Positions 15,258 to 26,500 of a stretch of DNA of 64,000 bases are shown piece by piece; the first letter of the stretch is position 1, and each line of letters opens with the position of its first letter. This DNA is from Myxococcales bacterium. GTDB taxonomy: Bacteria; Myxococcota_A; Polyangia; Palsa-1104; JAEUJZ01. Under the pieces are notes generated by a model, which did no database searches, was not told where the DNA came from, and saw only the letters and a list, made by a program, of their open reading frames with translations. Location of the stretch: the NCBI GenBank assembly GCA_016794505.1, contig JAEUJZ010000165.1, forward strand, positions 1 to 64,000, given 5' to 3'. The translations under genes and the position numbers were made by a program.

Positions 15258-17432
15258 ATGCCTTCTGATACACGCCGCAGAGCACGGATCGGCATCCGCC
15301 GCTCGCAGCGCTTTCTGCTGGGCTGGCTCCTGCTTTCCGCGGCCTGCGCAGGGCCGCAGGGGCCACACCGGCCATGGGTTCACAAGGTCTATCTGCACGG
15401 CGTCAAAAAGCTGAAGCCAAGCGATGTGCGCGAAAAAACGGTGGTGCAGCAGAGCCCCTGGTTTCCGCTGGCGCCACGTCGCTATCTGGATCAGCCGCTA
15501 ACCGTCGAGGTCGATCGCGAGCGCATCGCGACGTATTACCAGAGCCGCGGTTATTTCCGCGCCGAGGTTCCCAAGGCCGAGGTCAAGCCATACAAGACCA
15601 ACCCGCGCGTCGATCCAGCGCTGCCCGAGGCGACAACCGCTGTCGATGTTCACTTCCACGTGCAGGAAGGCGAGCCGACCCATATCACCGCGATTCGCAT
15701 TCGCGGCATGGAGTCGTTGCCGGCTGACGATGTTCGCTATGTGCAAGATGAGCTGCCCATTGCAGTCGGGCAGATCTTCGAGCATGAACCCTACCTGATC
15801 ACCAAAGAGCGGCTGCTGCATCGCTTGCGCGAGCGCGGCTATGCCTTCGCCATACTGGACAGCGGCAAGGTCGAAGTCGAGCGCGATGCGCGCACCGCAG
15901 TCATCGACATCGCGCTTTCGCCCGGCATCAAAGTGCGCATCGGCACGCTGTCGATTCAAGGTACAGAAAAGGTCGACGTCGCCCCGCTGTACCGCCACGC
16001 TGCGCTGCCCACAGGAGACCCCTTCACACCCGCTGCTCTCGCGGCCGTGCAAGGACGCCTGTACAGCCTGGGTCTGTTTTCGACGGTACAGGTCGAGCCG
16101 GTTCCCAATCCGCAGCACCCCGATGTGGCAGACGTCATCCTGCGCGTCAAAGAAGGCAAGCATCGCGAGCTTCGCATCGGTGCCGGCGTTGGCATCGAGC
16201 CGCTGCGCAACGAAGTGCATAGCGAGATTCTGTACACGCAGCGTCGCTTCTTGGGTGGACTGCGGGTCTTCACGGCCACGCTGCAGCCGGGCTATGCCGC
16301 GCTGCCGGCGGTGTGGGCCGATCCGCTGCGTCGTCACGGACCCATCCTGCTCGCCAAGGCTGACATCAGTCAGCCGGGTGTACTTGGACGCTCTTCCTCG
16401 GTCAGCTTGGCGCTGAGCTACGACGTGGGCGTGCAGTACGCGTACCAGTACCACGGCCCCAGCGCCCGTCTTGCGGCCAGCAAGAGCTTCTTCCGCGATC
16501 GCATCCAGGCCTCGGTTTCATACAACTTTCAGTTCTTGGACTTCTTCGCCACCGAAGCGTCGCTCAGCAACACCAGCGACGGCGGTGGAACGCTGTTCGG
16601 CTTCGTCGACCCGTATCGCTTGGGGTACTTCCAGCAGCAGATCGCTCTGGACCTGCGCAACAGTCCCGTCGATGCGACGCGCGGCTTCTTTGCACAAGTG
16701 ATCGCCGAGCAAGGCGGCATATACACAGGCAGCGCGTTTTCATATCAGAAGATCGTCCCCGAAGTGCGCGCGTACTACACGCTGTTCGATCGCGTAACAC
16801 TCGCCGCGCGCGTGCAGTTTGGGCAGATCTTCGTGCAGGGCGATCTAGGAAGTCCGATCACGCAGCGCTTCTATTTGGGCGGACCCAACTCGCACCGCGG
16901 CTTTTCATTCAACCGTCTCTCGTATCAGATGTGCTCGGGCGCAGCGACAACAGACCAAGGTCCAACGCCGGTCCTGCGCGCGTGTCGCGACGTCATCGAA
17001 GTCCCTTCTTCAGATCCCGACATGACCGCCGTCAAGCTAGGCGACAAGCCAATTCGTCTGCGCGATATGCAGCGAATTCCCACGGGAGGCGACCAGCTGA
17101 TCTTGGGCCAGCTTGAGCTGCGCGTGCGCTTGCTAAAGCTGTTCGGCAACTGGTTCTCGCTGACGGCGTTTGCCGATGTTGGCGATGTTGCGCCGCCGCC
17201 CGGCCTATGTGCGCAGACCGGCTGCACTCCTGGCGAGTCGCTGGAAAGCCTCGACTTTTCGCGCCTGCATGTCGCCGTCGGAGGCGGGCTGCGCTATCGC
17301 ACGGTCATCGGCACCATCCGCTTTGATCTCGGAGTGCGCCTGAATCACTTGGACGCGTTTGAAGGTAGCCGCGAGAACCCCGATCCTGGACAACAGATCG
17401 CCTATCACATCTCGATCGGAGAAGCGTTCTGA
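15258..17432 (+). CDS. tamA: TamA/BamA-like outer membrane assembly protein
   Basis: A 724-residue Omp85-family protein. A signal peptide (about 18-32) is followed by several POTRA-like repeats (about 42-330, for example VKVRIGTLSIQGTEKVDVAP) and a C-terminal 16-strand-type beta barrel. The barrel has the conserved RFYLGGPNSHRGFSFNRL motif (about 535-552) and a C-terminal strand ending in Phe. The TGATG junction with the following tamB-like gene identifies the pair as the TAM complex, which inserts outer-membrane proteins or moves lipids. It is longer than E. coli TamA (577 residues). No strong Shine-Dalgarno precedes the ATG. Confidence 0.88.
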   Translation: MPSDTRRRARIGIRRSQRFLLGWLLLSAACAGPQGPHRPWVHKVYLHGVKKLKPSDVREKTVVQQSPWFPLAPRRYLDQPLTVEVDRERIATYYQSRGYFRAEVPKAEVKPYKTNPRVDPALPEATTAVDVHFHVQEGEPTHITAIRIRGMESLPADDVRYVQDELPIAVGQIFEHEPYLITKERLLHRLRERGYAFAILDSGKVEVERDARTAVIDIALSPGIKVRIGTLSIQGTEKVDVAPLYRHAALPTGDPFTPAALAAVQGRLYSLGLFSTVQVEPVPNPQHPDVADVILRVKEGKHRELRIGAGVGIEPLRNEVHSEILYTQRRFLGGLRVFTATLQPGYAALPAVWADPLRRHGPILLAKADISQPGVLGRSSSVSLALSYDVGVQYAYQYHGPSARLAASKSFFRDRIQASVSYNFQFLDFFATEASLSNTSDGGGTLFGFVDPYRLGYFQQQIALDLRNSPVDATRGFFAQVIAEQGGIYTGSAFSYQKIVPEVRAYYTLFDRVTLAARVQFGQIFVQGDLGSPITQRFYLGGPNSHRGFSFNRLSYQMCSGAATTDQGPTPVLRACRDVIEVPSSDPDMTAVKLGDKPIRLRDMQRIPTGGDQLILGQLELRVRLLKLFGNWFSLTAFADVGDVAPPPGLCAQTGCTPGESLESLDFSRLHVAVGGGLRYRTVIGTIRFDLGVRLNHLDAFEGSRENPDPGQQIAYHISIGEAF

Positions 17433-20400
17433 TGCAGCCCACGCAGTCGACTCACATTCTGTGGCGGATCCTGCGCCGCATCGTGTGGTCGATTTTTGTG
17501 CTGCTCGTTGTGACCCTGCTGCTGATCGTCGGCGTGTTTCTTTTTGCCCGCTCGGAATGGGGTCAGCAGAAGATCCTCGCGTGGGTATTGCCCATCGCAC
17601 AGCAGTCGCTAAGCGGCCCGCTGCGCATCGGGCACCTGCGCAGTGATCTGTTCCATCACATCACGCTGTCCGCGATCGAGCTGGACGACAGGGAAGGAAC
17701 CCGCGCCGTACAGGCTGAGCAGATCGTCGTTCGCTACGATCTGTCGCGGCTGCGCCAGCGCACGCTGTCCGTGACCCAAGTCCACATCAAGGGTGCGCAG
17801 GTCCACGCCAGGCACCTGCGTGATGGCCGCCTGAATCTTGCGGCCCTGACCGTACCCGCCCCCCAGCCGACGCCGCCAAGCACGGCCCCGCTGCCGCTGC
17901 GCATCGAAGTCAACGACATCACACTGCAAGCAGGACTGATGTACAGCGGCGGCGGCGCCCCACTGTCGCAGGCTGCAGCAGATCTAGGCCTAACCGCAGG
18001 CCTGACGGTGTCGCGCGAGCGCGAGATATCCGTTCGTATCGCAAGGCTAGCGCTTCCCGTTTCGCAGCCCCTGCGCGCGGATCTTGCGCTGGGCGGAGAC
18101 GTCACCGTGTTCCCTTCGACAAGTCCCGCGGGAACACCGCCGCGCGTCGTGCTTCGCGACCTGCTGCTTTCCCTAAATACCGACGGTGCAGAGCTGAATC
18201 GAGTCGTCCCAGCCGCGGGCCTTTTGCCGGGGGCGCTCGCGCTCACGGTCAAGCTGTCCGGCGACTTGCAAGAGCTGCAGGCACAGCTCGATCTGACGTT
18301 GCCCAAAGGGCGAGCTGCGCTGCAAGCGCGCGTCGGACTTCTCGACAGCACTCTGCCCTGGCTAGCCGCGCTTACGCTGCACGAAGTGGAGCTGCGTTCG
18401 CTGCGCAAGGATCTGCCGCCGCTGCGTGTCGAGCTTGCGCTGAAAGGCACAGGTGCTGCGGCATCGGGTCAGCTCGATATCGATCGCATCTTCGTGCAAG
18501 CTGCGCACAACACGGTCACGCTGCGCGGTGCCCTCACGCTGCCTGAAAGCCCCGCGATCTGGGCGGATCCGTTGGCCGCGACCGCTGATCTGTCCCTGCA
18601 GATCGATGCGCCACGCTTGGATGAGCTACGCGCCACGCACGCCCTGCTCCCCGACGTGGCGGGGGCTTTATCTGGCGCGCTGAAGATCGATCTGCAACGG
18701 CGCTCGCTGCGCGTGGTTTCGAAGCTGGACGCTCGTGGGCTGCGCGGCTTTGGCGCATCGCTGGAACAACTGCAGGCCGACATCGATCTGCGCGATCTGA
18801 CGGGCCGCGCTCACGTGATGCTGCACGGGGCGCGCGTTGGAAATGAGCGTGTCGCGCATGCCACGCTTTTGGCCACAGGCAGCCGCAACAGTCTCGATCT
18901 GCGCGCCGATGTGAACGCGCAGGTGGCGGGGCAAGACCTGACGGCCGCGCTCTTTCTGCATGCACTGCCAACCTATGCGACACCCGATACAGCCTCGCCC
19001 TTAACGGCTCTCACCGTCGATCTGCGCACGCTGAATGTGGCGCGAGGCAGCGAACAGCTGGCGCTTCTTTCGCCCGCTCGCTTGTTCCTGCGCGACCTGC
19101 ACACCGCACCGATGATCGAGACCGTCGCAGTGCGCGAAAACCAGCAGGGCACACTCGCGCAGCGCACAGGTGGGCAGCTTGTCTTGGGCTTTGCCGATCT
19201 GCACATCGGCATCGCGGGACGCTATGAAGTAACGACCGGACGCATGCGCGCACGCCTGGATGTGGAGAACCTGGATGCACAACATCTGGCCTTTGTTGCG
19301 GCAGGTCGCACCGATGTCCCGCGCACACACCTGGGAGTGCAGCTCCAGGTCGCAGGCACACTGGCACGACCGACGGGACATGCGCAGCTCTCGGGCACGA
19401 TCGATCCACTGCCAGGAGTCGTGCCGTGGCAGACGCCGATGCAGCTATCCGCGGAAGTCAGCGGCAGCCCAGAAAATCCGCGCGGCATGGCCTCGATCCG
19501 TATGCCGGCCTGGCAGCTAGACTCGCTGCAAGGCGATGGCGCGACGCTCGATCTGACCTATGTCGATCACGTGCTGCAGGCGCAGCTCAAAGCGCCGCAG
19601 ATCGTCACAGAAGCGGCTCCGCTCGGTCGAGTGCAGCTCGGCGCGTCCGTTGATCTCATCTGGCGGGGCCCGCGCTTGGCGGTCGATGTACATGCGAGCT
19701 ACGGCGATGCGCCATGGCTGCGCGCACAAGGCAGCACCCAGATCAGCCAAGCCGACGCGCTGCGCCGCGGAGCCAGTGCGCTGCCGCTCTTACCGATTGA
19801 AGCCTCGCTGGACATGCCAAGCTTTGCGCTGCCGCAAGGCCTACCCGCGACGGGTCGCGTCGCCGTGCAAGCGCGCATTAGCGGCACCGTGCAGAAGCCC
19901 GCAGCCACCGCCACCATCCAGGCCAGCGACATCGAGGTGTCGACCTGGCGCGTCGGCAGCGTCTTTGCGCACGCGCAGCTTGAGAGCGAAAAGCGACGCA
20001 TGCTGCATGTACAAGTCGCGATGGATCCACAGGCTCGCCTGGCTCCGCCGTCTGCCGCAGAGCCAGCCCCGGCGAGTCCCGGCACGCTGACGCTGCACGC
20101 CGATGTGCCACTGCCCTTTGCGCCAACCGATCCCGCCCTGCACGTCGCGCTGATGGCCAAGGACTATCGGCTCGACTATCAAAGCCCTTCCAGCAGCAAG
20201 TCCGCTCTGCGACAAGCGCGCGGTACGCTGAACGCCGATCTTCAGGTGGTGGGTGCCACACCGCAGCCGCTTGCTGAAGGCTCGCTGCGACTGTCACAGG
20301 GCGAGGTAGCGGCGACGACGCTGCCACAGCTTCTGCGCGAGATCGCGCTGGATCTTCAGTTGAGCAAGGAAGGGCGCCTGACCTTGCGCGAGCTATCGGC

Positions 20401-21517
20401 CAAAGCCGGCAGTGGCAGCCTGCAAAGCAGTGGGCAGATCGATGTGCGCGGGGGACAGCTACGCGATGTGAAGCTGTCGGCCCACGCCAAGAACTTCCCG
20501 GTGGCAGCCGGCGCGTACAGCGTCTGGCTGGATACCCAGGTCGATCTGGAAGGCCACTCAGACGGCCATGTCTTGCGCACACGCATCCACATTCCCAGTG
20601 GCAACGTGCAAGTGCCCAAGCTGTCCGCCGGGCAGAACGTGCAGGCGCTGGGACCGCTGGCCGATGTCGAGTTTGTCGATGCAGCGGGTCGACGCACACG
20701 CGCCGAAGCCCTGGCAGCAGAGCAGGCCGAGCAGCGCGAAGCAGGTCCACGCAAGCCGGTGCCCTTTTTGCCCGAGCACACGCAGGTCACAGTCGAAATG
20801 CCAGGCCCCTTTGTCATCAACGGGCCCGAGGTGAAAACCGATCTGCAAGGCCATGTCGACGCCGAGATGAACAGCGAAGGAGGCACGCGCGGTGCGCCAA
20901 TCATCCGCGGCGATCTGCACGCCCTCAATGGCTGGCTTGAGATCTTGGGTCGCCGCTATCAGATCGATCGCGCGCAGGTCAGCTTGTCCGGCGATGTGCC
21001 GCCGAACCCGCTGCTCGATATCTCGATCAGTCGCAAGGTCGAAGACGCGACGATCTACATCTTGGTCACGGGCACGGCGCAGAAGCCGATCATCAGCTTC
21101 CGCAGCGATCCAGCGACATATGACCAGGGGCAGATCATCGCCATGGTGCTATCCGGCAGCAGCCGCGGTGGCGGCACCATTCAGCAGCAGGCCCTGGGTG
21201 CTCTGTCGTCGCTGGTGGTCGGCAAGCTCAAGGATCAGCTGGGGGCCGCCGTGCCCGTCGACGTCATCAAGTTTGACGTCGGCGGTTCAGACGCCATGGG
21301 CGCCAACCAGTCGAGCATCGAAATCGGCAAGTACCTGCGCGACAACTTGTACCTGTCGTATACGCACCGCTTCGGCAACCCGAGCACCATCCTGCGTCGC
21401 CTGAACAACGATCAGGTCGCGCTGGAGTGGTGGTTCCTGCGCAACTATCAGCTACACATCATGGGCGGCGATCAAGGCGTTGGTTCGCTGAACGTGTACT
21501 GGTACAAGCGGTTCTAG
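17432..21517 (+). CDS. tamB: TamB-like translocation and assembly module protein
   Basis: A 1,361-residue protein anchored by one N-terminal membrane helix (about 14-36). A long repetitive beta-rich region follows, then a C-terminal DUF490/TamB domain (about 1150-1361) with GWLEILGRRYQIDRAQVSLSG and GKYLRDNLYLSYTHRF. The start overlaps the tamA stop. It would span the periplasm and work with TamA in outer membrane assembly or phospholipid transport. It converges on the mutase gene with only 30 bp between them. Confidence 0.9.
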   Translation: MQPTQSTHILWRILRRIVWSIFVLLVVTLLLIVGVFLFARSEWGQQKILAWVLPIAQQSLSGPLRIGHLRSDLFHHITLSAIELDDREGTRAVQAEQIVVRYDLSRLRQRTLSVTQVHIKGAQVHARHLRDGRLNLAALTVPAPQPTPPSTAPLPLRIEVNDITLQAGLMYSGGGAPLSQAAADLGLTAGLTVSREREISVRIARLALPVSQPLRADLALGGDVTVFPSTSPAGTPPRVVLRDLLLSLNTDGAELNRVVPAAGLLPGALALTVKLSGDLQELQAQLDLTLPKGRAALQARVGLLDSTLPWLAALTLHEVELRSLRKDLPPLRVELALKGTGAAASGQLDIDRIFVQAAHNTVTLRGALTLPESPAIWADPLAATADLSLQIDAPRLDELRATHALLPDVAGALSGALKIDLQRRSLRVVSKLDARGLRGFGASLEQLQADIDLRDLTGRAHVMLHGARVGNERVAHATLLATGSRNSLDLRADVNAQVAGQDLTAALFLHALPTYATPDTASPLTALTVDLRTLNVARGSEQLALLSPARLFLRDLHTAPMIETVAVRENQQGTLAQRTGGQLVLGFADLHIGIAGRYEVTTGRMRARLDVENLDAQHLAFVAAGRTDVPRTHLGVQLQVAGTLARPTGHAQLSGTIDPLPGVVPWQTPMQLSAEVSGSPENPRGMASIRMPAWQLDSLQGDGATLDLTYVDHVLQAQLKAPQIVTEAAPLGRVQLGASVDLIWRGPRLAVDVHASYGDAPWLRAQGSTQISQADALRRGASALPLLPIEASLDMPSFALPQGLPATGRVAVQARISGTVQKPAATATIQASDIEVSTWRVGSVFAHAQLESEKRRMLHVQVAMDPQARLAPPSAAEPAPASPGTLTLHADVPLPFAPTDPALHVALMAKDYRLDYQSPSSSKSALRQARGTLNADLQVVGATPQPLAEGSLRLSQGEVAATTLPQLLREIALDLQLSKEGRLTLRELSAKAGSGSLQSSGQIDVRGGQLRDVKLSAHAKNFPVAAGAYSVWLDTQVDLEGHSDGHVLRTRIHIPSGNVQVPKLSAGQNVQALGPLADVEFVDAAGRRTRAEALAAEQAEQREAGPRKPVPFLPEHTQVTVEMPGPFVINGPEVKTDLQGHVDAEMNSEGGTRGAPIIRGDLHALNGWLEILGRRYQIDRAQVSLSGDVPPNPLLDISISRKVEDATIYILVTGTAQKPIISFRSDPATYDQGQIIAMVLSGSSRGGGTIQQQALGALSSLVVGKLKDQLGAAVPVDVIKFDVGGSDAMGANQSSIEIGKYLRDNLYLSYTHRFGNPSTILRRLNNDQVALEWWFLRNYQLHIMGGDQGVGSLNVYWYKRF

Positions 21518-21547
21518 TCTGTGTCTGCCGCGATCCACCCGCCTGCA

Positions 21548-23347
21548 TCAGCCATGCGCGCTGTGATCGTATTCGCCAAAGACGCTGCGCAAGATGTCCG
21601 CGATCTCGCCCAAGGTGGCGTCTGCCTTGACGGCGCGCAGGATGGCGACCATCAGATTGTTCTCGCTGCTCGGCTCGGACTGCGCGGCTTGGCGCAGCGC
21701 CGCCAGGGTGCCTTGCGTTTCGCTGCCGCGATCGCGATCCCGTTGCGCGCGGAAGCGCTGCAGGCTCTGCACGCGCTCGATTTCCAGCTGAGGATCCAGC
21801 TTGTGCAGCCCCTGCATCGGCGGCTCTTTGATGACGAAGTCGTTGACTCCGACGACGATGCGTTCCTTTTTCTCGACGGTGCGCTGGTACTCATAGGCGC
21901 GATTTTCGATCTCGCGCTGCGGATACTGCCGCTCGATCGCCGCCACCATGCCGCCTAGCTCGTCGATTCGCGCGATGTACCGGCGAGCCTCGCGCTCGAT
22001 CGCATCCGTCAACGCCTCGACGGCAAAGCTGCCACCGAGCGGATCGACGAAGTCCGCCACACCCGACTCGTGCGCCAGCACCTGCTGCGTGCGCAGGGCC
22101 AGAAGCGCCGACTGTTCACTGGGAAGAGCCAGCGCTTCGTCATACGCGTTGACGTGCAGCGACTGACAACCGCCCAAGATCGCGGCCAAGGCCTGTACGC
22201 TGTTGCGCACCGTATTGGTCAGCGGCTGCTGTGCCGTCAGCATCGAGCCTGCTGTCTGTGCATGAAAACGCAGCATGCAGCTCTTTTCATCTTTGGCGGA
22301 AAAGCGCTCGCGCATGATGCGCGCCCACAGCCGTCGTGCCGCGCGAAACTTCGCGACTTCTTCGATCAGGTTGTTGTGCGCGTTGAAAAAGAACGACAGC
22401 CGCGGTGCAAATTCATCGACGTGCAGCCCCACCGCAATCGCGGCTTCGACATAGGCGATGGCATCGGCCAGCGTAAACGCAACCTCTTGCACGGCATCGC
22501 AGCCCGCCTCGCGAATGTGGTAGCCGCTGATCGAGATCGTGTTCCACTGCGGTAGCTCGGCATGGCAGAAGCGAAACAGATCGGTGATCAAGCGCAGCGA
22601 CGGACGCGGCGGATAGATGTACGTGCCCCGCGCCATGTATTCCTTGAGGATGTCGTTCTGCACCGTACCGCCGAGCGCCTTGCGCGGCGTTCCCCGTTCA
22701 TCTGCGACCGCGATGTAAAACGCCAGCAGCGTAGTGGCCGTGGCGTTGATGGTCATCGAGGTCGTGATCTTGTCGAGCGGCAGCCCATCGAGCAGCACGC
22801 GCATATCTGCCAGGCTGGCGATCGAGACCCCAACGCGGCCGACCTCTCCGCACGACAGCGGATGGTCCGGGTCATGGCCCATCTGCGTCGGCAGATCAAA
22901 CGCCACAGACAAGCCTGTCTGACCGCCCGCCAACAGATACTTGTAGCGACGGTTCGATTCCTCGGCGCTGCCAAAGCCCGCGTACTGACGCATGGTCCAC
23001 AGCCGGCCGCGGTACATGGTCGACTGCACACCGCGGGTATACGGATACTCGCCAGGCAGACCCAGCACCATGCCATCCCCGGAAGCGCTGGCCTCTTCTT
23101 CGCTGCACTGTGGTGCGTCCTGGCTGGTATAGACATCTTGGATCTCGATACCAGCGTCCGTCTGAAACCGCGACCGACGCAGCGGCGAGCGTGACATCTG
23201 ACGAGCCAAGCGCTCGCGCCATGTGAGCAAGCGACGAGCAGCACCGCCGGAGCGTTCGTTGCCGGACCGTTCACTAGACGATCCTTCAGCCGCGGCGGAC
23301 GCAGCAGTCTTTCTTGATGAGGCCTGTGCGGGATCTTGTGTCGACAT
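21548..23347 (-). CDS. B12-dependent acyl-CoA mutase large subunit (methylmalonyl-CoA mutase family)
   Basis: A 599-residue catalytic TIM-barrel subunit without the C-terminal cobalamin-binding domain, so it needs a separate B12-binding subunit, not present in the window. Family signatures are YPYTRG, MYRGRLWTMRQYAGFG, AFDLPTQMGHDPDHP and the catalytic His in ISGYHIREAG. The Arg that binds the substrate carboxylate in methylmalonyl-CoA mutase is kept (KEYMARGTYIYPP). The neighbouring substrate-stacking Tyr (RG-x-Y-x-TMY) is Gln here (RGVQSTMY). Substrate specificity is therefore uncertain; methylmalonyl-CoA or a related dicarboxyl acyl-CoA is likely. A Ser/Ala/Arg-rich N-terminus of about 45 residues precedes the domain. 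GTG at 23353 is an alternative start. Confidence 0.88.
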   Translation of the reverse strand: MSTQDPAQASSRKTAASAAAEGSSSERSGNERSGGAARRLLTWRERLARQMSRSPLRRSRFQTDAGIEIQDVYTSQDAPQCSEEEASASGDGMVLGLPGEYPYTRGVQSTMYRGRLWTMRQYAGFGSAEESNRRYKYLLAGGQTGLSVAFDLPTQMGHDPDHPLSCGEVGRVGVSIASLADMRVLLDGLPLDKITTSMTINATATTLLAFYIAVADERGTPRKALGGTVQNDILKEYMARGTYIYPPRPSLRLITDLFRFCHAELPQWNTISISGYHIREAGCDAVQEVAFTLADAIAYVEAAIAVGLHVDEFAPRLSFFFNAHNNLIEEVAKFRAARRLWARIMRERFSAKDEKSCMLRFHAQTAGSMLTAQQPLTNTVRNSVQALAAILGGCQSLHVNAYDEALALPSEQSALLALRTQQVLAHESGVADFVDPLGGSFAVEALTDAIEREARRYIARIDELGGMVAAIERQYPQREIENRAYEYQRTVEKKERIVVGVNDFVIKEPPMQGLHKLDPQLEIERVQSLQRFRAQRDRDRGSETQGTLAALRQAAQSEPSSENNLMVAILRAVKADATLGEIADILRSVFGEYDHSAHG

Positions 23348-23550
23348 CGGCACGAAGCTATCACGCTGGCTGCCCGCCTACCACGGTGTGTAACGAAGTC
23401 AAGCGGGGTGCGTCCCAGGCCCTCTTTCCGTCTGAGAAATCGCCCGCGCAGTTATTTTTTCACGACTCGGACGGACGATAGACGGGCGCTTTGTGTCCTT
23501 GCTACACTGAAGACCCCGCGTGTCGACGCGCGCCACATTAGGAGGGGTCT

Positions 23551-26500
23551 GTGGCAGAGCAACAGGGCAGCAAGCAGTCCACCCAGGCGAACCAGCCGGC
23601 CATCGATACCGATAGCGACTGGCTCAATGACTTTGGCGGTGGGTTTGAAAACCCGCTCGACGATCTAGAAGCAGCGGCCGGTCAGCCCGCCCAAAGTTCC
23701 ATTCCCAACCCGACGGCGCAGGCAGCCAATGTGCCAGCCACGTCGCCAGCCACAACACCCGCTGCACCGGCAGCCGCTGCCGCGGCGTCCAGTCGGCCAC
23801 CCAGCCCACCTGCCACGCCGACGCCGGGCGCAACCGCTGGCAAGGCCGCAAGTGGAGAGCATCGTCCCGTCGCTGCTGCACAAAGCGCTGCGCCCGTCAC
23901 GCAGGCCAATAACGAGCAGCGCGAGCGCGAGGCGTTCAACCGCGATGCCCAGCGCTTGGCCAATGCGCGCGACTGGCATGCGCTGGCCACGCTGCTGCGC
24001 AACGCCATCGACAACGCCAGCTGGACCAAGCCGACCGAGGTGCGCACCACGCTGCTCGCTGATTCGGCGCGCATGTATCGCGATCGCCTCAACGACATCG
24101 CGAGCGCTGAGCTGCAGTTCCGCAAGCTGCGCGATCTGGTTCCCAATCATCCCGAGGCGCTGGACTTCCTGACGCAGCGCTATCGCGAGCGTGGGGACTT
24201 CCGCGCCCTGTACGATCTGCGGGCAGGCGCCATCGAAGCGACCTGGGATCCGCAGCAGCGATTGGAATGGACGCGCGAGGCCGCTGCGATTGCCGCTGAC
24301 CAACTGCACTCTTCCGATCTGGTGATCGACGCGTGGGAGCGCCTGTTCCGTCTGGGCGATGCCGAAGATGTCGCGGCCAGCGCGCTTTCGGAAGTGTATC
24401 GCCAGGCTCGACGCTGGGATCGCCTGGCCGACTTCCTGTCACGTCGCGCCAGCACGCAGTCCGGCACCGCGCAGATCGTGCTTCTGCGCGAGCTGGCCGA
24501 GGTCTATCTGTCTGGGCTCTCGCAGCCGGAGCGCGCCGCCGAAGTGCTCGCGATGGTCTTGGCGACGCGCCCGCACGATCCGATAGCCAACCTGACCTTG
24601 GCGCGTGTGCATGCAGCGCGCAAAGACTGGGAAGGCTTGTCGCAGCTAGCCACCCGCAGCTTGGATGGCTGTGATGCGGCCACGCAGCTCGATGTGCGAA
24701 GGGTGATCGCCGAAGCCCTGCGCAGTGCAGGCGAGCTGAAGCGCGCCGCTGTGGTGTATCACCTGATCCTCGAAGTCTCGCCGCACGAAGCCGATGCGTG
24801 GAAGGGCACCGAGGAATATCTGGTCGCGTACAACAAGCTGGAAGCGCTAGTCGCATTCCTAGCCCGCCGTGCCGAGCTGGCCAGTACAGAGGAAGAGCGC
24901 GCCGGCCTGCTGGGACGCGCAGCCCAGATTGCGGCGCAGCAGCTCGACAACCCGCGCATGGCCATCAACCTGCAAGAGCGGCGAGCCAATCTGGCATGTT
25001 CGCGAGCCGAGGCTCTGAACGCTCTGGTCACGCTGTATGACGCGATTGGCGAAGAAGGCCAAGAAGGTCTGCGCAGCGCACTCGAACGACAGCTTGCGCT
25101 AACCGCCAATCCGCAGACCCGCATTGAGCTGCTGCGTCGCTTGGGCGCGCACTCGATGCATCGGCTGCACGACGATGAAAGTGCCGAGACCTGCTGGCAG
25201 CAGCTGTTGTCTGCAGTGCCCGATGATCGCGAAGTGCGCGAAGAGCTGGCGGCTCTGTACCGCAAGCGTGGCGACTTTGCCGCTGTCGATCGCGCGCTCA
25301 ACGCGCAAGCATGGCGCACCCGAAGCAATGCTGAGCTCTTGGCAATCTGGCGGGCCGCCGCCCAGAACATGCAAGAGAACATCGGCGACTCGCGACGATC
25401 TGTCGCTGCCTGGCAGCGCGTGCTGGATCTGGCGCCGGGTGATGCCACGGCTCTGTCTGCGCTGATTCCGCACTACCGCACGCAGGGCAGGACCCGCGAT
25501 CTGATCGCCGCTCTCGAAGCCGAGCTGCGCATCGCCACGACGCTCGAACAGCGCGTTGCATCGTGCATGGAGATCGCGCGGCTGTGGGAAAGCGAAGGCG
25601 ATCGAGCCGCCGCGATTGCCTCGCTGGAACGTGTGCTGCGCTGGTCCCCCGCATGCACCCCTGCCCTGCAAGCCTTGGCTCGGCTGCGCATCGACGAGCC
25701 GAGTGTGCTTCTGGGCGCAACGGACGTCGCGCTGGCCACGCTGGGTGAAGAAGCGCCTCGCGCGCTGCGCAGTGCCGAGCTGCAGCTCGTGCCCGCAGAG
25801 GACACGCTGGGTCGCTTCTTTGCGCTGCGCCGCCTGCTGCAGGCCCTGGGGCCTGACTCGGGTCTGCGATCCCAGCTGTTCCGCGCGGCAGCGGATGCCA
25901 GTGCATTTGGTGAGCTGGCTGCGCTGATCACCGATCTGGCCGCAGCAGCCCCTGACACCGAGTCCCGATCTGGGTTCCTGCATGAGCTAGCAGCGATCTT
26001 TGAAGAAAAACTTCAGGATCCGCTGCGCGCGTTCGTGACACTACATGTCGCGCGTCAAAGCACGCTGTCCGGCCGCGATCTCAGCGAGATCCAGCCGCTT
26101 TTGCGCTTGGCCGAAACCACCGGTCGCATCGAAGACGCGCTGGCACTCTTGGAAGTGGCGACGGTGGCTAGCGCTCCGATCGAGCTGCGTCGCGCCGCCA
26201 TCGCGAAGCGCTTGTCGCTGTGTGAGACACGGCTTGGCAGCGCTGAGCGCGCGTTTCATGAAGCGGTGCGTCTGGTCCGCCTGAACCCCCACGACGCGGT
26301 GGCACTGGCCGAGGTACGCCGCTTGGCTGCGGCAGCCAAGCTGTGGCGATCGCTGGATGCGCTGTACGCCGAGCTTTGGGATCGCGCCGAGACGCTGGGC
26401 GAGCGCATCGCCATCGCCCGCGCCCGCCATGCGCTCGCCGCTGGTGAGCTGGCGAACCCGCTCGCCGCACTCGACCATTTGCTGGTCCTTTATCGCCTCG

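Noticed and set aside
14858..15295. Minus-strand frame covering the polA 3' end and the polA-tamA gap as a full gene
   Set aside because: Most of it is antisense to polA with no family match; only the short helical start is noted as a low-interest observation.
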